From: an uncultured Eubacterium sp.
GTDB taxonomy: Bacteria > Bacillota > Clostridia > Lachnospirales > Lachnospiraceae
Assembly: GCA_900548465.1 (NCBI GenBank)
Contig: URKY01000044.1
Span: 1 to 18,670 of the forward strand
Direction of reading: 5' to 3'
DNA length: 18,670 bases
Part shown: in pieces, positions 1-7,060 of the stretch
Layout: every line of letters begins with the position of its first letter
Position numbering within the stretch: position 1 is the stretch's first letter
Translations under genes and position numbers: made by a program
Notes under the pieces: model-generated
The model's input: the letters and a program-made list of their open reading frames with translations, nothing else
What the model was told of the DNA's origin: nothing
Database searches by the model: none

Positions 1-2
1 AA

Positions 3-59
3 CGTGCACCTAAGCCTATAAAACGCAGTCCTAAAAAGTCTGCCAAAACAGAAAATTAA
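3..59 (+). CDS. C-terminal end of a lysine-rich protein (partial)
   Basis: An open frame enters from the left edge and stops at TAA 57-59. The 18 visible residues begin RAPKPIKRSPKKSAKTEN, a basic, Lys/Pro/Ser-rich tail like the disordered C-termini of DNA-binding or mobilisation proteins. The other two forward frames have stops within the first 21 bases, so this is the only forward frame that could be coding. A terminator-like hairpin follows about 45 bases later, which fits the end of a transcription unit. No domain is visible and no function can be assigned. The frame is short enough to be chance. Confidence 0.4.
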   Translation, partial: RAPKPIKRSPKKSAKTEN

Positions 60-87
60 TTAAAACGGATTATACTAGAAAATATAC

Positions 88-313
88 TGAGTAGTATTGG
101 ACAGGAACCTAACTTCTTTTGGGTTGGGTTCCTTATTGTCAGGTCTTGTCGATATGTTTTTGTGGACTTTTGTGTCTTTGTACTGTAATATAGATACATA
201 TATGAATAGAAGGAGGTACAGCAGAACATACATATTGTCATTTACAATAAATAATAATCAATAATAGATGAAATGAAGCAAAGGCTTTATTTTTTTTGAT
301 TCAATACTACTCA
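88..313. repeat. 12-bp perfect inverted repeat pair
   Basis: TGAGTAGTATTG at 88-99 is the exact reverse complement of CAATACTACTCA at 302-313. The copies enclose about 200 bases that include a terminator-like hairpin and an orphan Shine-Dalgarno. They could be the ends of a very small non-autonomous element, or two half sites for a DNA-binding protein such as the XRE regulator just downstream. I see no convincing target-site duplication. AT-richness makes chance less unlikely than a plain 12-mer calculation would suggest. Confidence 0.4.
103..133 (+). terminator. Terminator-like hairpin after the leftmost gene
   Basis: AGGAACCTAAC (103-113) pairs with GTTGGGTTCCT (123-133) over 11 bp with one G-U pair and a 9-base loop. 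The downstream T-run is poor (TATTGTC), so this may be a weak or bidirectional terminator. It lies 44 bases after the stop codon of the partial leftmost frame. Confidence 0.5.
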
Positions 314-421
314 ATATAGTAATTAAAATATATGGCTTATAAAACTAATATATATTCGCGTTAAAGGTTAAAATGGTGATAAAAATAGAAATTGAGGTGC
401 CGATATTTGAAGGACTATATT

Positions 422-727
422 ATGAATAAGATAAATGAGCTGTGTGAAAAGCGGCATATGAGCCAATATGAGTTAGCGAAAAAGGCAGGTATGTCGCAAT
501 CTTCGCTTTCAAATTTAATGAATCAGAGGAGTGTGCCGACAATTGGTACACTGGAGAAGATCTGTAATGGGTTTGGTATTTCCCTTGCACAATTCTTTTC
601 TGATGAAGGGGCATTCCCGGACTTATCAAAGGAACAGATTGAGATGCTCAATGCGTGGGGAACCTTATCCGGCAAAGAAAAAGCAGCAATGATGAAGATC
701 TTAAATAGTATCAAACAATTACGTTAG
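422..727 (+). CDS. Small XRE-family helix-turn-helix regulator
   Basis: This is a 101-residue cytoplasmic DNA-binding protein. Residues about 3-60 form a Cro/CI-type helix-turn-helix: RHMSQYELAKKAGMSQSSLS carries helices 2 and 3, and PTIGTLEKICNGFGISLAQFF the last two helices. The tail (LSKEQIEMLNAWGTLSGKEKAAMMKILNSIK) looks like a short dimerisation helix pair. ATG 422 is chosen because GAAGGA (409-414) sits 7 bases upstream. An in-frame TTG at 392 would add ten residues but has no good ribosome binding site. The family usually represses its own promoter or a neighbouring mobile-element gene, but the target cannot be read here. It is followed immediately by an intrinsic terminator, so it is probably transcribed alone. 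Confidence 0.88.
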   Translation: MNKINELCEKRHMSQYELAKKAGMSQSSLSNLMNQRSVPTIGTLEKICNGFGISLAQFFSDEGAFPDLSKEQIEMLNAWGTLSGKEKAAMMKILNSIKQLR

Positions 728-756
728 AAATAGCCTTTGCAGAAAGGCTATTTTTT
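728..756 (+). terminator. Intrinsic terminator after the XRE gene
   Basis: AAATAGCCTTT (728-738) pairs perfectly with AAAGGCTATTT (743-753) around a GCAG tetraloop, and the run of T's continues to 756. The hairpin begins at the base after the XRE stop codon. An ATG at 757 directly abuts the T-run and is therefore an unlikely start for the next gene. Confidence 0.88.
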
Positions 757-774
757 ATGGAAGGAAAAAAGATT

Positions 775-1524
775 ATGTATTTATCAGAATTGTTTTTACA
801 GTCACTGAATGGAAGTTACGACACAAACACAGCACTGATAGCGTTGGAGATATGTAATAAAGAACTGTGTGGACGGATGAATGGTGTAGAGGAGGAAGCG
901 GAGTGTATTCGTTATTTTTTCTGCACCGATGAGAATGGAGAGATTATTGAACCAAACGCTAGGTATCAGGAACTAATGGATTTTTGGGATGTATATCGGG
1001 GGTTTGATGATGAAATACCTTATGAAAGTAAAAAAAGTATGTGGATTCTGCAGATGATCTACGAAGCAGACAGTCAGCGGATTTATTGGGAAAAAGAAAG
1101 ACGGAAGCGTGAACTATCTCAAGAGCAGCTAGATGGTTTGAATCTGGTTTGCGGGGAATTTGAAGAGAAGATTGGAAAAAAGGAACTGGTAATATTACTG
1201 CAGGAAGGAACCAAGTTACGGGTATGGGAGAGAATGGAATTAAAGGGTTTTGATGGAGAAGGACCGGTTCCAGAGAGGGATTTTGCTGAAAATGAATTAA
1301 TGAAACTGATTCAATCAGGAGGAGTTGCTGTTTTGATTGTTGGACGTAAGGGATTGACACCACAGAGGTTTTATGGATATTCTTTTTCAAATTGTGGATG
1401 CAAGAAATTGGATCAGGGAGAAGCAGATAGGCTTCGAGACGATGTTTTGAAGAAAGAATGCCCGATGGCGGTGTTTAGAGGAAAGTTCAAAGGTAAGGTG
1501 GGAATATGTGTTGAAGATTCTTAA
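775..1524 (+). CDS. Unrecognised 249-residue protein
   Basis: I do not recognise this family. The protein is soluble, with no signal peptide or membrane segment. The N-terminal half is acidic (NGVEEEAECIRYFFCTDENG, and later DFWDVYRGFDDEIP). A charged helix follows near residues 95-115 (IYWEKERRKRELSQEQLDGL), and the C-terminal third contains a hydrophobic GGVAVLIVGRKG segment and cysteines in FSNCGCKK. ATG 775 is preferred over the in-frame ATG 757 because GGAAGGA (759-765) is well placed for 775, while 757 touches the preceding terminator. It follows the XRE gene by less than 50 bases but beyond a terminator, so it may depend on read-through. The pairing suggests an accessory or mobile-element module, but its role is unknown. 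Confidence 0.7.
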   Translation: MYLSELFLQSLNGSYDTNTALIALEICNKELCGRMNGVEEEAECIRYFFCTDENGEIIEPNARYQELMDFWDVYRGFDDEIPYESKKSMWILQMIYEADSQRIYWEKERRKRELSQEQLDGLNLVCGEFEEKIGKKELVILLQEGTKLRVWERMELKGFDGEGPVPERDFAENELMKLIQSGGVAVLIVGRKGLTPQRFYGYSFSNCGCKKLDQGEADRLRDDVLKKECPMAVFRGKFKGKVGICVEDS

Positions 1525-1610
1525 ATTATAGTACGTCCAATTATTGAATGAGCATATGTCTTTAGCCGTTTTATTATGGTGTATGTGCTGAATTCACATT
1601 TTATTCTTGC

Positions 1611-1639
1611 TTGAATTGGTTGAGTTACTGAACTATAAT
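1611..1639 (+). promoter_or_regulatory. Candidate sigma-A promoter of the two-component operon
   Basis: TTGAAT (1611-1616) and TATAAT (1634-1639) are separated by exactly 17 bases. The site lies about 90 bases upstream of the response-regulator start, which leaves a long 5' leader. A second TATAAT at 1666-1671 has only TTATTG at 17-base spacing and is weaker. Confidence 0.6.
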
Positions 1640-1728
1640 ATTTTATTGAAGATACATTGCAATTATATAATTTTAGAAGAAGTATAGCATATTTGATGGT
1701 AGTACAGAAAGAGGGAGACCTTTAAAAG

Positions 1729-2412
1729 ATGGAAAAAATTCTTTATGTTGAAGATGATTTGAGCCTTATTGACGGCTTGAAATATACATTAGAGAAAAGC
1801 GGCTATTTGGTAGATAATGCGCGAACTGTAAAAGAGGCACTGTTTTTTTACAGGCAGAATAAATATGATTTGTTGCTACTGGATGTTACTTTGCCGGACG
1901 GAAGTGGCTTCGATATTTGCAAAGAGGTACGGAATCAGTCAACTATTCCGATTATCTTCTTAACAGCATCAGATGAAGAAATAAATGTAGTTATGGGGCT
2001 TGATTTGGGTGGAGATGATTATATTACAAAACCATTTAAGCTTAATGAATTGATTTCAAGGATTAAAGCCATTCTTCGTCGCTCAACGCAGTTTTCAAAA
2101 GCCGATTCTGTTTTAGAGGCAAATGGAATTAAAGTGGATACAGCAGAGCGACTTGTCTGGAAAAGCGGTGCGTTGGTGGAACTTACCCTTGTTGAGTATA
2201 AGTTGCTATGCCTCTTTATGCAGAATCCGAATCACCTACTGACACGGGAAATGATATTAGATCGTATGTGGGACGGAAACGGAAATTATGTCGATGATAA
2301 TACATTGTCCGTTTATATCAGACGCCTGCGAAGCAAAATTGAGGAAACACCTAATACGCCGAAATTCCTCCTGACAGAACGAGGATTTGGGTATAAGTGG
2401 GTTGTCGAATGA
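1729..2412 (+). CDS. OmpR/VanR-family response regulator
   Basis: This is a transcription factor phosphorylated by the sensor kinase encoded next to it. Residues 1-120 are the receiver domain, with the acidic pair D9/D10, phospho-acceptor D52 (LLLLDVTLPDG), T79 and K101 (ITKPF). Residues about 128-225 are the OmpR winged helix (LTLVEYKLLCLFMQNPNHLLTR, then VDDNTLSVYIRRLRSKIE and RGFGYKW). The 227-residue length is typical. A GGGAG ribosome binding site ends about 11 bases before ATG 1729. The kinase starts 9 bases after the stop, so the two are co-transcribed. With the ABC exporter behind it, the set resembles peptide-antibiotic sensing and detoxification modules. Probable targets are the exporter promoter (repeat at 3643-3680) and perhaps the RiPP precursor promoter. 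Confidence 0.95.
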   Translation: MEKILYVEDDLSLIDGLKYTLEKSGYLVDNARTVKEALFFYRQNKYDLLLLDVTLPDGSGFDICKEVRNQSTIPIIFLTASDEEINVVMGLDLGGDDYITKPFKLNELISRIKAILRRSTQFSKADSVLEANGIKVDTAERLVWKSGALVELTLVEYKLLCLFMQNPNHLLTREMILDRMWDGNGNYVDDNTLSVYIRRLRSKIEETPNTPKFLLTERGFGYKWVVE

Positions 2413-2421
2413 GGCTATGCT

Positions 2422-3657
2422 ATGAATAAATTGGGAAAAGAAGCAAAAGTATTGTTATATGGAATAACCATCACTTGCGTTATATCGTTCATTTTGGCGC
2501 TTGGAATTTCTTCTTTGATGGCAAAGGAATATCAAAAAGACTTGATGCAGCATGATTATTTTGTGGCGGGGTATCTTTTGAACCATTCAGATGCTTTGGA
2601 AATTTCCGCTTTTACTGCAGAGAGAAATGAGAATGATATAGAAACAGGTCGCAACACACTGAAAGCTATCGGATATGATGACACTCTTTCCGCGAAACTA
2701 CTTCCCTCTGTTTTGTCATATCGAAACCGTGCAATGATATCACTCTTTTTCTTGATGGTGTTTGCTTTTGGTATCGTGTATGTCTTAGTAATTTACTACT
2801 TAAGCAGGCAGCATAAAGCAATCAAGGGTGCTGAAAAGTCTATCCGAGAATTTTTAGATGGTAATACAATGAGTCGCATTGAAAGTGAGGAAACTGGCGA
2901 TTGGTATAGCTTGTTCCATGCAGTAAATGAACTTTCTGCTATCCTCTCTGCCCATGCGGACAATGCAAAACAGACAAAAGAGTTTTTGCAGGATATTATC
3001 TCCGATGTATCACATCAGCTAAAAACGCCTCTGTCCGCATTGAAAATGTATAATGAGATTATTGGTAGAAGTGATACGGATCGGGCGGCAGTGATGGACT
3101 TTTCTCAAAAATCTCTGCGGGAGATTAATCGAATCGAGGATGTTGTTTATACGCTATTAAAATTAGCAAGGCTTGATGCCGGAATTATTCAAATGCAAAA
3201 AGCACCAGAGAATATTTCGGTTCTCATGCAGGATATTCTTGAAAGATTTGAGGTTTGGGCCGACAGGGAAAGTAAAACAATAGTTCTTTCCGGAGATGAT
3301 AATACGATATTGCATTGTGATGCCCTTTGGGTTTCAGAGGCCGTTGGGAACATCGTAAAAAATGCTTTAGAACATACTACGGAAGGCGGGCATATCACTG
3401 TCCGATGGGAGCAGACCCCTCTGCTTACGCAAATAGTCGTAGAAGATAATGGAAAAGGCATACATCCTGAAGATTTATATAATATATTCAAGCGTTTTTA
3501 CCGGAGTCAATTTTCGCAGGATGTTCATGGAATTGGATTAGGATTGCCACTTGCTAAGACTATTGTGGAAAGTCATGGAGGAACCATTTCTGTGACGAGT
3601 AAAATTGACGTTGGAACTACTTTCATATTAAATTTTTTCAATCTTACAAATAAGTAA
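2422..3657 (+). CDS. Membrane sensor histidine kinase
   Basis: This is the sensor partner of the response regulator upstream. The 411 residues show membrane segment 1 at about 12-33, an extracytoplasmic loop of about 65 residues (35-102), membrane segment 2 at about 104-127, a linker, and the dimerisation/phosphotransfer helix with H198 in DVSHQLKTPLSAL. The ATPase domain follows, with the N-box N310/N314 (VGNIVKNALEH), DNGKGI at 342-347 and GIGLGL at 370-375. All catalytic motifs are intact. The loop is longer than in BceS-type kinases, which sense through their transporter, so direct ligand sensing is possible. The last codons and stop lie inside an inverted repeat (3643-3680) that probably controls the exporter genes behind it. 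Confidence 0.94.
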   Translation: MNKLGKEAKVLLYGITITCVISFILALGISSLMAKEYQKDLMQHDYFVAGYLLNHSDALEISAFTAERNENDIETGRNTLKAIGYDDTLSAKLLPSVLSYRNRAMISLFFLMVFAFGIVYVLVIYYLSRQHKAIKGAEKSIREFLDGNTMSRIESEETGDWYSLFHAVNELSAILSAHADNAKQTKEFLQDIISDVSHQLKTPLSALKMYNEIIGRSDTDRAAVMDFSQKSLREINRIEDVVYTLLKLARLDAGIIQMQKAPENISVLMQDILERFEVWADRESKTIVLSGDDNTILHCDALWVSEAVGNIVKNALEHTTEGGHITVRWEQTPLLTQIVVEDNGKGIHPEDLYNIFKRFYRSQFSQDVHGIGLGLPLAKTIVESHGGTISVTSKIDVGTTFILNFFNLTNK

Positions 3658-3680
3658 GATAGATTTCATCTATTTGTAAG
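3643..3680. promoter_or_regulatory. Inverted repeat upstream of the exporter genes (candidate operator)
   Basis: CTTACAAATA (3643-3652) and TATTTGTAAG (3671-3680) are perfect 10-bp inverted repeats with an 18-base centre. They lie directly ahead of a TATAAT (3694-3699) and the ABC ATPase gene. The stem has few G-C pairs and no T-run, so a protein-binding site is more likely than a terminator. Location suggests the response regulator encoded just upstream as the binder (inference). The promoter itself is imperfect: TTGTAA at 3674-3679 is only 14 bases from the -10, as expected for an activator-dependent promoter. Confidence 0.5.
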
Positions 3681-3720
3681 CCTCAAGGGGTAATATAATC
3701 CTGAAAGGCAGGTAATGATT

Positions 3721-4404
3721 ATGAATATTCTTGAAGTAAAAGACCTGTGCAAAACCTACGGCACAGGCGAAACAGAGGTTCATGCACTGAACCACATTTC
3801 TTTTTCCGTCCACAAGGGAGAGTTTATTGCGATTGTCGGTGAATCCGGCTCCGGGAAAAGTACGCTGCTGAATGTAGTGGGCGCGCTGGACAATGCGACA
3901 TCCGGCAAGGTTCTGATTGACGGAAAGGATATCTTTTCCATGTCTGAAAAGAAGCTGACTGTTTTTAGGCGGCAGCATATCGGCTTTATTTTTCAGTCAT
4001 TTAATCTGATTCCAGAATTGAATGTTGAGCAGAATATCACATTTCCGCTTTTGCTGGACTATAAGAAGCCGAACCCCAAATTTGTGAATGAGCTGTTGAA
4101 TGTGCTGGGCCTTGCGGAGCGCCGGAACCATTTACCCAGCCAACTTTCTGGTGGTCAGCAGCAGCGTGTGGCGATTGGCCGAGCTTTGGTCACTCGTCCG
4201 GCATTGATTATGGCTGATGAACCGACTGGAAACCTTGACAGTAAAAACAGTCAGGAGGTTATCGCACTTTTACAATCTATGTCATCCAAGTATCAGCAGA
4301 CCATTTTGATGATTACACACAATGAAAACCATGCAGGTGCGGCGGATCGTGTTTTCCGTATGTCAGATGGCGTTCTGAAGGATTTGGGGGTGTCGTCACG
4401 GTGA
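3721..4404 (+). CDS. ABC exporter ATPase (MacB/LolD type)
   Basis: This is the cytoplasmic ATPase that drives the permease encoded next to it. It shows Walker A GESGSGKST (residues about 40-48), Q-loop in FIFQSFNLIPELN, signature LSGGQQQRVAIGRAL, Walker B ALIMADEPTGNLDS and the switch histidine in ILMITHNENH. The 227-residue length and the DEPTGNLD motif are typical of MacB, LolD and BceA-type ATPases. ATG 3721 is preferred over ATG 3715 because GGCAGG is eight bases from 3721 but only two from 3715. The stop overlaps the permease start by four bases (GTGA, 4401-4404), so translation is coupled. The likely role is removal of a peptide antibiotic or lipid-active compound from the membrane. The gene is richer in G+C than its flanks: 3841-3900 has 35 G+C of 60. 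Confidence 0.95.
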   Translation: MNILEVKDLCKTYGTGETEVHALNHISFSVHKGEFIAIVGESGSGKSTLLNVVGALDNATSGKVLIDGKDIFSMSEKKLTVFRRQHIGFIFQSFNLIPELNVEQNITFPLLLDYKKPNPKFVNELLNVLGLAERRNHLPSQLSGGQQQRVAIGRALVTRPALIMADEPTGNLDSKNSQEVIALLQSMSSKYQQTILMITHNENHAGAADRVFRMSDGVLKDLGVSSR

Positions 4405-6728
4405 AAAGTTATCTTGGACTGGTTCCCCAATATGAAAAAGTACATCGGAAAAACAACAGAATCTCCGTCCTGTGTATCGTTTTGTCCGTCCTGCTTGTAA
4501 CAGCTATTTTTAGCATGGCTGATATGGCAATACGCGCACAAAAAAATTATTTCATCAAAACGAATGGCGAGTACCACATCAGCCTAACGGGGATTGATGA
4601 GCAGACAGCAGAAATAATGAAAGCCAGAGTGGATGTTGCTGTCTGTGGCTGGACATATCAGGGATGTACTGGATCAATAGGCCAGAAAACGGTGAGCTTT
4701 GTCGGTGCAAGCGAGGCAGCGTTTACTGAGCTTTCAGAAATGAATATGCAGGATGGAGCCTATCCTGTAATGCCAGATGAAGCCCTGTTAAACAACGATG
4801 CCTTAGAGCAGCTTGGGCTTTCGATTGGCGATACGGTATCCGTTGTTGTTCCAGATGGATCGCAAAAACAATATCACATTACTGGTGTCCTTGAAGATAT
4901 GGGAAGTCTATTAAAGGCTGATGTTTATGGCATGGTATTAAGTGAGGACGGCTTCCGAGCGATAGCAGACGAGAACGCAAATGACGGAACAACCTTTCGT
5001 GTCCAATTCAAAAGCGGCGTTGATATTCAAAAGGCCATCCGGCAGATTAAAGATTCCTATGGGTTAAGTGATGATCAAGTGTCCGAAAATACAGCTTTGC
5101 TTGGCCTAATGGGACAAAGCGAAAATAGTACCATGCAATCGCTGTATCTTGTGGCTGCTTTTCTGGTTCTGCTGGTTCTGATTGCCGGAACGGTTATGAT
5201 TGCGGCCAGCTTCAATACAAATGTTTTGGAGCGCGTACAGTTCTATGGATTATTACGATGCCTTGGAGCGTCTAAAAAGCAAGTAAAGCACTTTGTCATC
5301 CTGCAAGGATTGCGTCAAAGTATGAAAGGCGTTCCTATCGGACTGATTACCGGACAGATCATTACATGGTGCGCTTGCCTATTGTTGAAATCCATTAGTG
5401 GTGATCGCTTTTCAGAGATTCCGTTATTTCAGTTTAGTATAGTTGGCTTGGTTGCAGGCGCGGTTGTTGGTTTTTTGATCGTACTTCTGGCCTCGCTATC
5501 TCCAGCAAAGAAAGCGGCTAAAGTTTCACCTGTGACCGCGATCAGTGGAAATACACAACTTACACAGAATAAAAAAGCGGCTAACACCAAACTATTCCGT
5601 GTGGAAACAAGTATGGGAATTTTCCACGCACTATCCGGCAAGAAAAACGTATTTCTTATGACTTGCTCTTTTGCTATCAGCATTATGATGTTCCTGTCTT
5701 TTCAGGTAATGGTGGTTTTTCTGGATCAAGGAATGCCCGCCCTGGCTTCTTCCGCAGCAGATGTATCTGTCACTATGGGAAATGCGCCATTTACCAGAAC
5801 TGTAATCGAGGAAATAGGCAGAATTGATGGCGTAGATAAAGTATTTGGCAGAATGGAGCAAACGGATTTGTCCGTTTCCTTTGGCAGTGAGGATGGAAGC
5901 ATCACGCTCATTTCCTATGACGATAATCAATTCAAATGGGCAAAAGATGAATTGAATGAAGGGAAAATTGCGCCTGTTCAGGACAACACGGATAATGTTT
6001 TAGTAGTCTATCGTGATGGAATGACTTGGGCTGTTGGCGACACCATAACCATTCATACATCCGCAGACGATAAACAGGTCACGATAGCGGGAATCCTGGC
6101 TACAACCAATGCAAAGAATGGTGCAGGCAGTAATGGATATATGATTTGCTCTGAACAAACTTTCATTGATATTGCGGGTGACTTAGGCTATACTACAGTT
6201 GACGTACAGCTTTCCAAAACAGGCGATGATGATACGGTTTCGGCTATCAGAAATTTGTTCCCAGCCGACAGCTCTGTTTCGGATAAGAGGCTTTCAAATT
6301 CCGAGGCACAGAGTTCTTATTATACCGGAGCCATTTTCATTTATGGATTCCTTATCATTATCGCACTAATAACCGTATTCAATATTTTTAACAGCATGAA
6401 CGCCAGCGTAGCGTCTAGGACAAAACAATACGGTATCATGCGCTCCATTGGTATGGGAGCAAATCAGCTCTACAAAATGATTGCCGCAGAATCTCTTACC
6501 TATGCAATGCTGGGCTGTGTAGTCGGATGTATTTTGGGCTTGCCGCTTAACAAGATGATGTTCCAATTTTTGATTGCTGAGAAATGGGGAACGGGCTGGC
6601 AAGTTCCTGTGACTTCTCTTTTGCTCATTGTCTTGCTGTGCTTCGCATCAGCAGCAATTGCAATAAGACGTCCAATTAAACAGATTGGTAAAATGGCAAT
6701 CGTAGATACCATTAAGTTACAACAGTAA
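4401..6728 (+). CDS. ABC exporter permease with two FtsX domains
   Basis: This is the membrane partner of the preceding ATPase. The 775 residues form two repeated units: membrane segment about 21-44, extracytoplasmic MacB-type domain about 45-245, three membrane segments about 248-271, 308-330 and 344-366 (first FtsX domain), then a segment about 417-441, a second extracytoplasmic domain about 442-640, and segments about 643-666, 695-715 and 738-756 (second FtsX domain). Both units carry the coupling motif just before the second helix (YGLLRCLGASKKQ near 282-294 and YGIMRSIGMGANQ near 677-689), typical of FtsX permeases contacting the ATPase. Such permeases beside two-component systems commonly confer resistance to bacteriocins or cell-wall antibiotics. 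It starts at GTG 4401 inside the ATPase stop. Self-immunity to the neighbouring RiPP is plausible but unproven. Confidence 0.93.
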   Translation: MKSYLGLVPQYEKVHRKNNRISVLCIVLSVLLVTAIFSMADMAIRAQKNYFIKTNGEYHISLTGIDEQTAEIMKARVDVAVCGWTYQGCTGSIGQKTVSFVGASEAAFTELSEMNMQDGAYPVMPDEALLNNDALEQLGLSIGDTVSVVVPDGSQKQYHITGVLEDMGSLLKADVYGMVLSEDGFRAIADENANDGTTFRVQFKSGVDIQKAIRQIKDSYGLSDDQVSENTALLGLMGQSENSTMQSLYLVAAFLVLLVLIAGTVMIAASFNTNVLERVQFYGLLRCLGASKKQVKHFVILQGLRQSMKGVPIGLITGQIITWCACLLLKSISGDRFSEIPLFQFSIVGLVAGAVVGFLIVLLASLSPAKKAAKVSPVTAISGNTQLTQNKKAANTKLFRVETSMGIFHALSGKKNVFLMTCSFAISIMMFLSFQVMVVFLDQGMPALASSAADVSVTMGNAPFTRTVIEEIGRIDGVDKVFGRMEQTDLSVSFGSEDGSITLISYDDNQFKWAKDELNEGKIAPVQDNTDNVLVVYRDGMTWAVGDTITIHTSADDKQVTIAGILATTNAKNGAGSNGYMICSEQTFIDIAGDLGYTTVDVQLSKTGDDDTVSAIRNLFPADSSVSDKRLSNSEAQSSYYTGAIFIYGFLIIIALITVFNIFNSMNASVASRTKQYGIMRSIGMGANQLYKMIAAESLTYAMLGCVVGCILGLPLNKMMFQFLIAEKWGTGWQVPVTSLLLIVLLCFASAAIAIRRPIKQIGKMAIVDTIKLQQ

Positions 6729-6807
6729 TCCATTCTTTTAGAAAAGTTATGAGACACTTGTTATTGATTGTTTGGTGATTTTTAAAATAATGGTTAAATA
6801 GTAAATG

Positions 6808-6842
6808 GCAGCTTTGGTTGATATCAAGGCTGCTGTTTTTTT
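6808..6842 (+). terminator. Intrinsic terminator of the two-component/exporter operon
   Basis: GCAGCTTTG (6808-6816) pairs with CAAGGCTGC (6825-6833) over 9 bp including one T-G pair, with an 8-base loop. Seven T's follow at 6836-6842. It lies 80 bases after the permease stop and separates the exporter operon from the RiPP locus. Confidence 0.85.
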
Positions 6843-6900
6843 GTTGCTTTATGAAGAATATATTGAATGTAGGGGAAGGTGGATTCTCTTAGTAGAATTA

Positions 6901-6963
6901 TTACATTGGCACTCGATTTTGTTACATTAAGAAAAAGAGCAATGTTTTTTTTGATATTATATA
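6901..6963 (+). promoter_or_regulatory. Candidate activated promoter of the RiPP precursor
   Basis: Two exact TTACATT heptamers start at 6901 and 6922, 21 bases apart or two helical turns. A degenerate copy (CTCGATT, 6912-6918) sits between them at about 11-base phase. They lie just upstream of where a -35 box would be for the -10-like TATTAT/TATATA at 6955-6963, and no recognisable -35 is present. Direct repeats in 10-11-base phase abutting the -35 are the usual binding pattern of OmpR-family activators such as the regulator at 1729-2412. That the regulator binds here is inference. Confidence 0.4.
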
Positions 6964-7000
6964 CCACAGAAAGAGTGCAGAGCATCAAGTGCACATTTCT

Positions 7001-7034
7001 ATTAATCATATTTGTAGTTTTACAAATGGTTAAT
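7001..7034 (+). promoter_or_regulatory. Hairpin in the precursor mRNA leader
   Basis: ATTAATCA and TTGTA (7001-7008, 7012-7016) pair with TACAA and TGGTTAAT (7021-7025, 7027-7034), a stem of about 14 bp with a small bulge and a GTTT loop. It ends about a dozen bases before the AAAGGAGG ribosome binding site of the precursor. It may protect the abundant precursor mRNA or control access to the ribosome site. The TTTGTA/TACAAA core also resembles the arms of the repeat at 3643-3680, so it could instead be a protein-binding site. Confidence 0.45.
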
Positions 7035-7060
7035 ATCACACCGGAAAGGAGGCGCTTCTC

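Larger units (their letters stand above)
60..421. other. Gene-poor intergenic stretch
   Basis: No convincing gene is present. The stretch contains a terminator-like hairpin (103-133), a strong ribosome-binding-like AGAAGGAGG near 206-214 with no start codon at usable distance, a weak 4-bp hairpin followed by eight T's near 276-298, and a 12-bp perfect inverted repeat (88-99 with 302-313). The orphan ribosome binding site suggests a gene was lost or rearranged here. Base composition is strongly AT-rich, especially 240-360. Confidence 0.6.
6729..7060. other. Regulatory interval between exporter genes and RiPP precursor
   Basis: No gene is supported here. The interval holds a terminator (6808-6842), a pair of TTACATT direct repeats (6901-6907, 6922-6928), a possible -10 (TATTAT 6955-6960 or TATATA 6958-6963) and a hairpin (7001-7034) just before the precursor's ribosome binding site. 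A GTG-initiated open frame spans it but is judged spurious. The layout reads as end of one operon followed by a controlled promoter with a roughly 90-base leader. Confidence 0.6.

Noticed and set aside
276..298. AAGC/GCTT mini-hairpin followed by eight T's as a terminator.
   Set aside because: A four-base-pair stem is too weak to call with confidence; it is mentioned only within the intergenic description.
392..421. A ten-residue N-terminal extension of the XRE regulator from TTG 392.
   Set aside because: ATG 422 has GAAGGA at ideal distance and the helix-turn-helix begins right there.
757..774. ATG 757 as start of the unknown protein.
   Set aside because: It touches the T-run of the preceding terminator. 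ATG 775 has GGAAGGA upstream.
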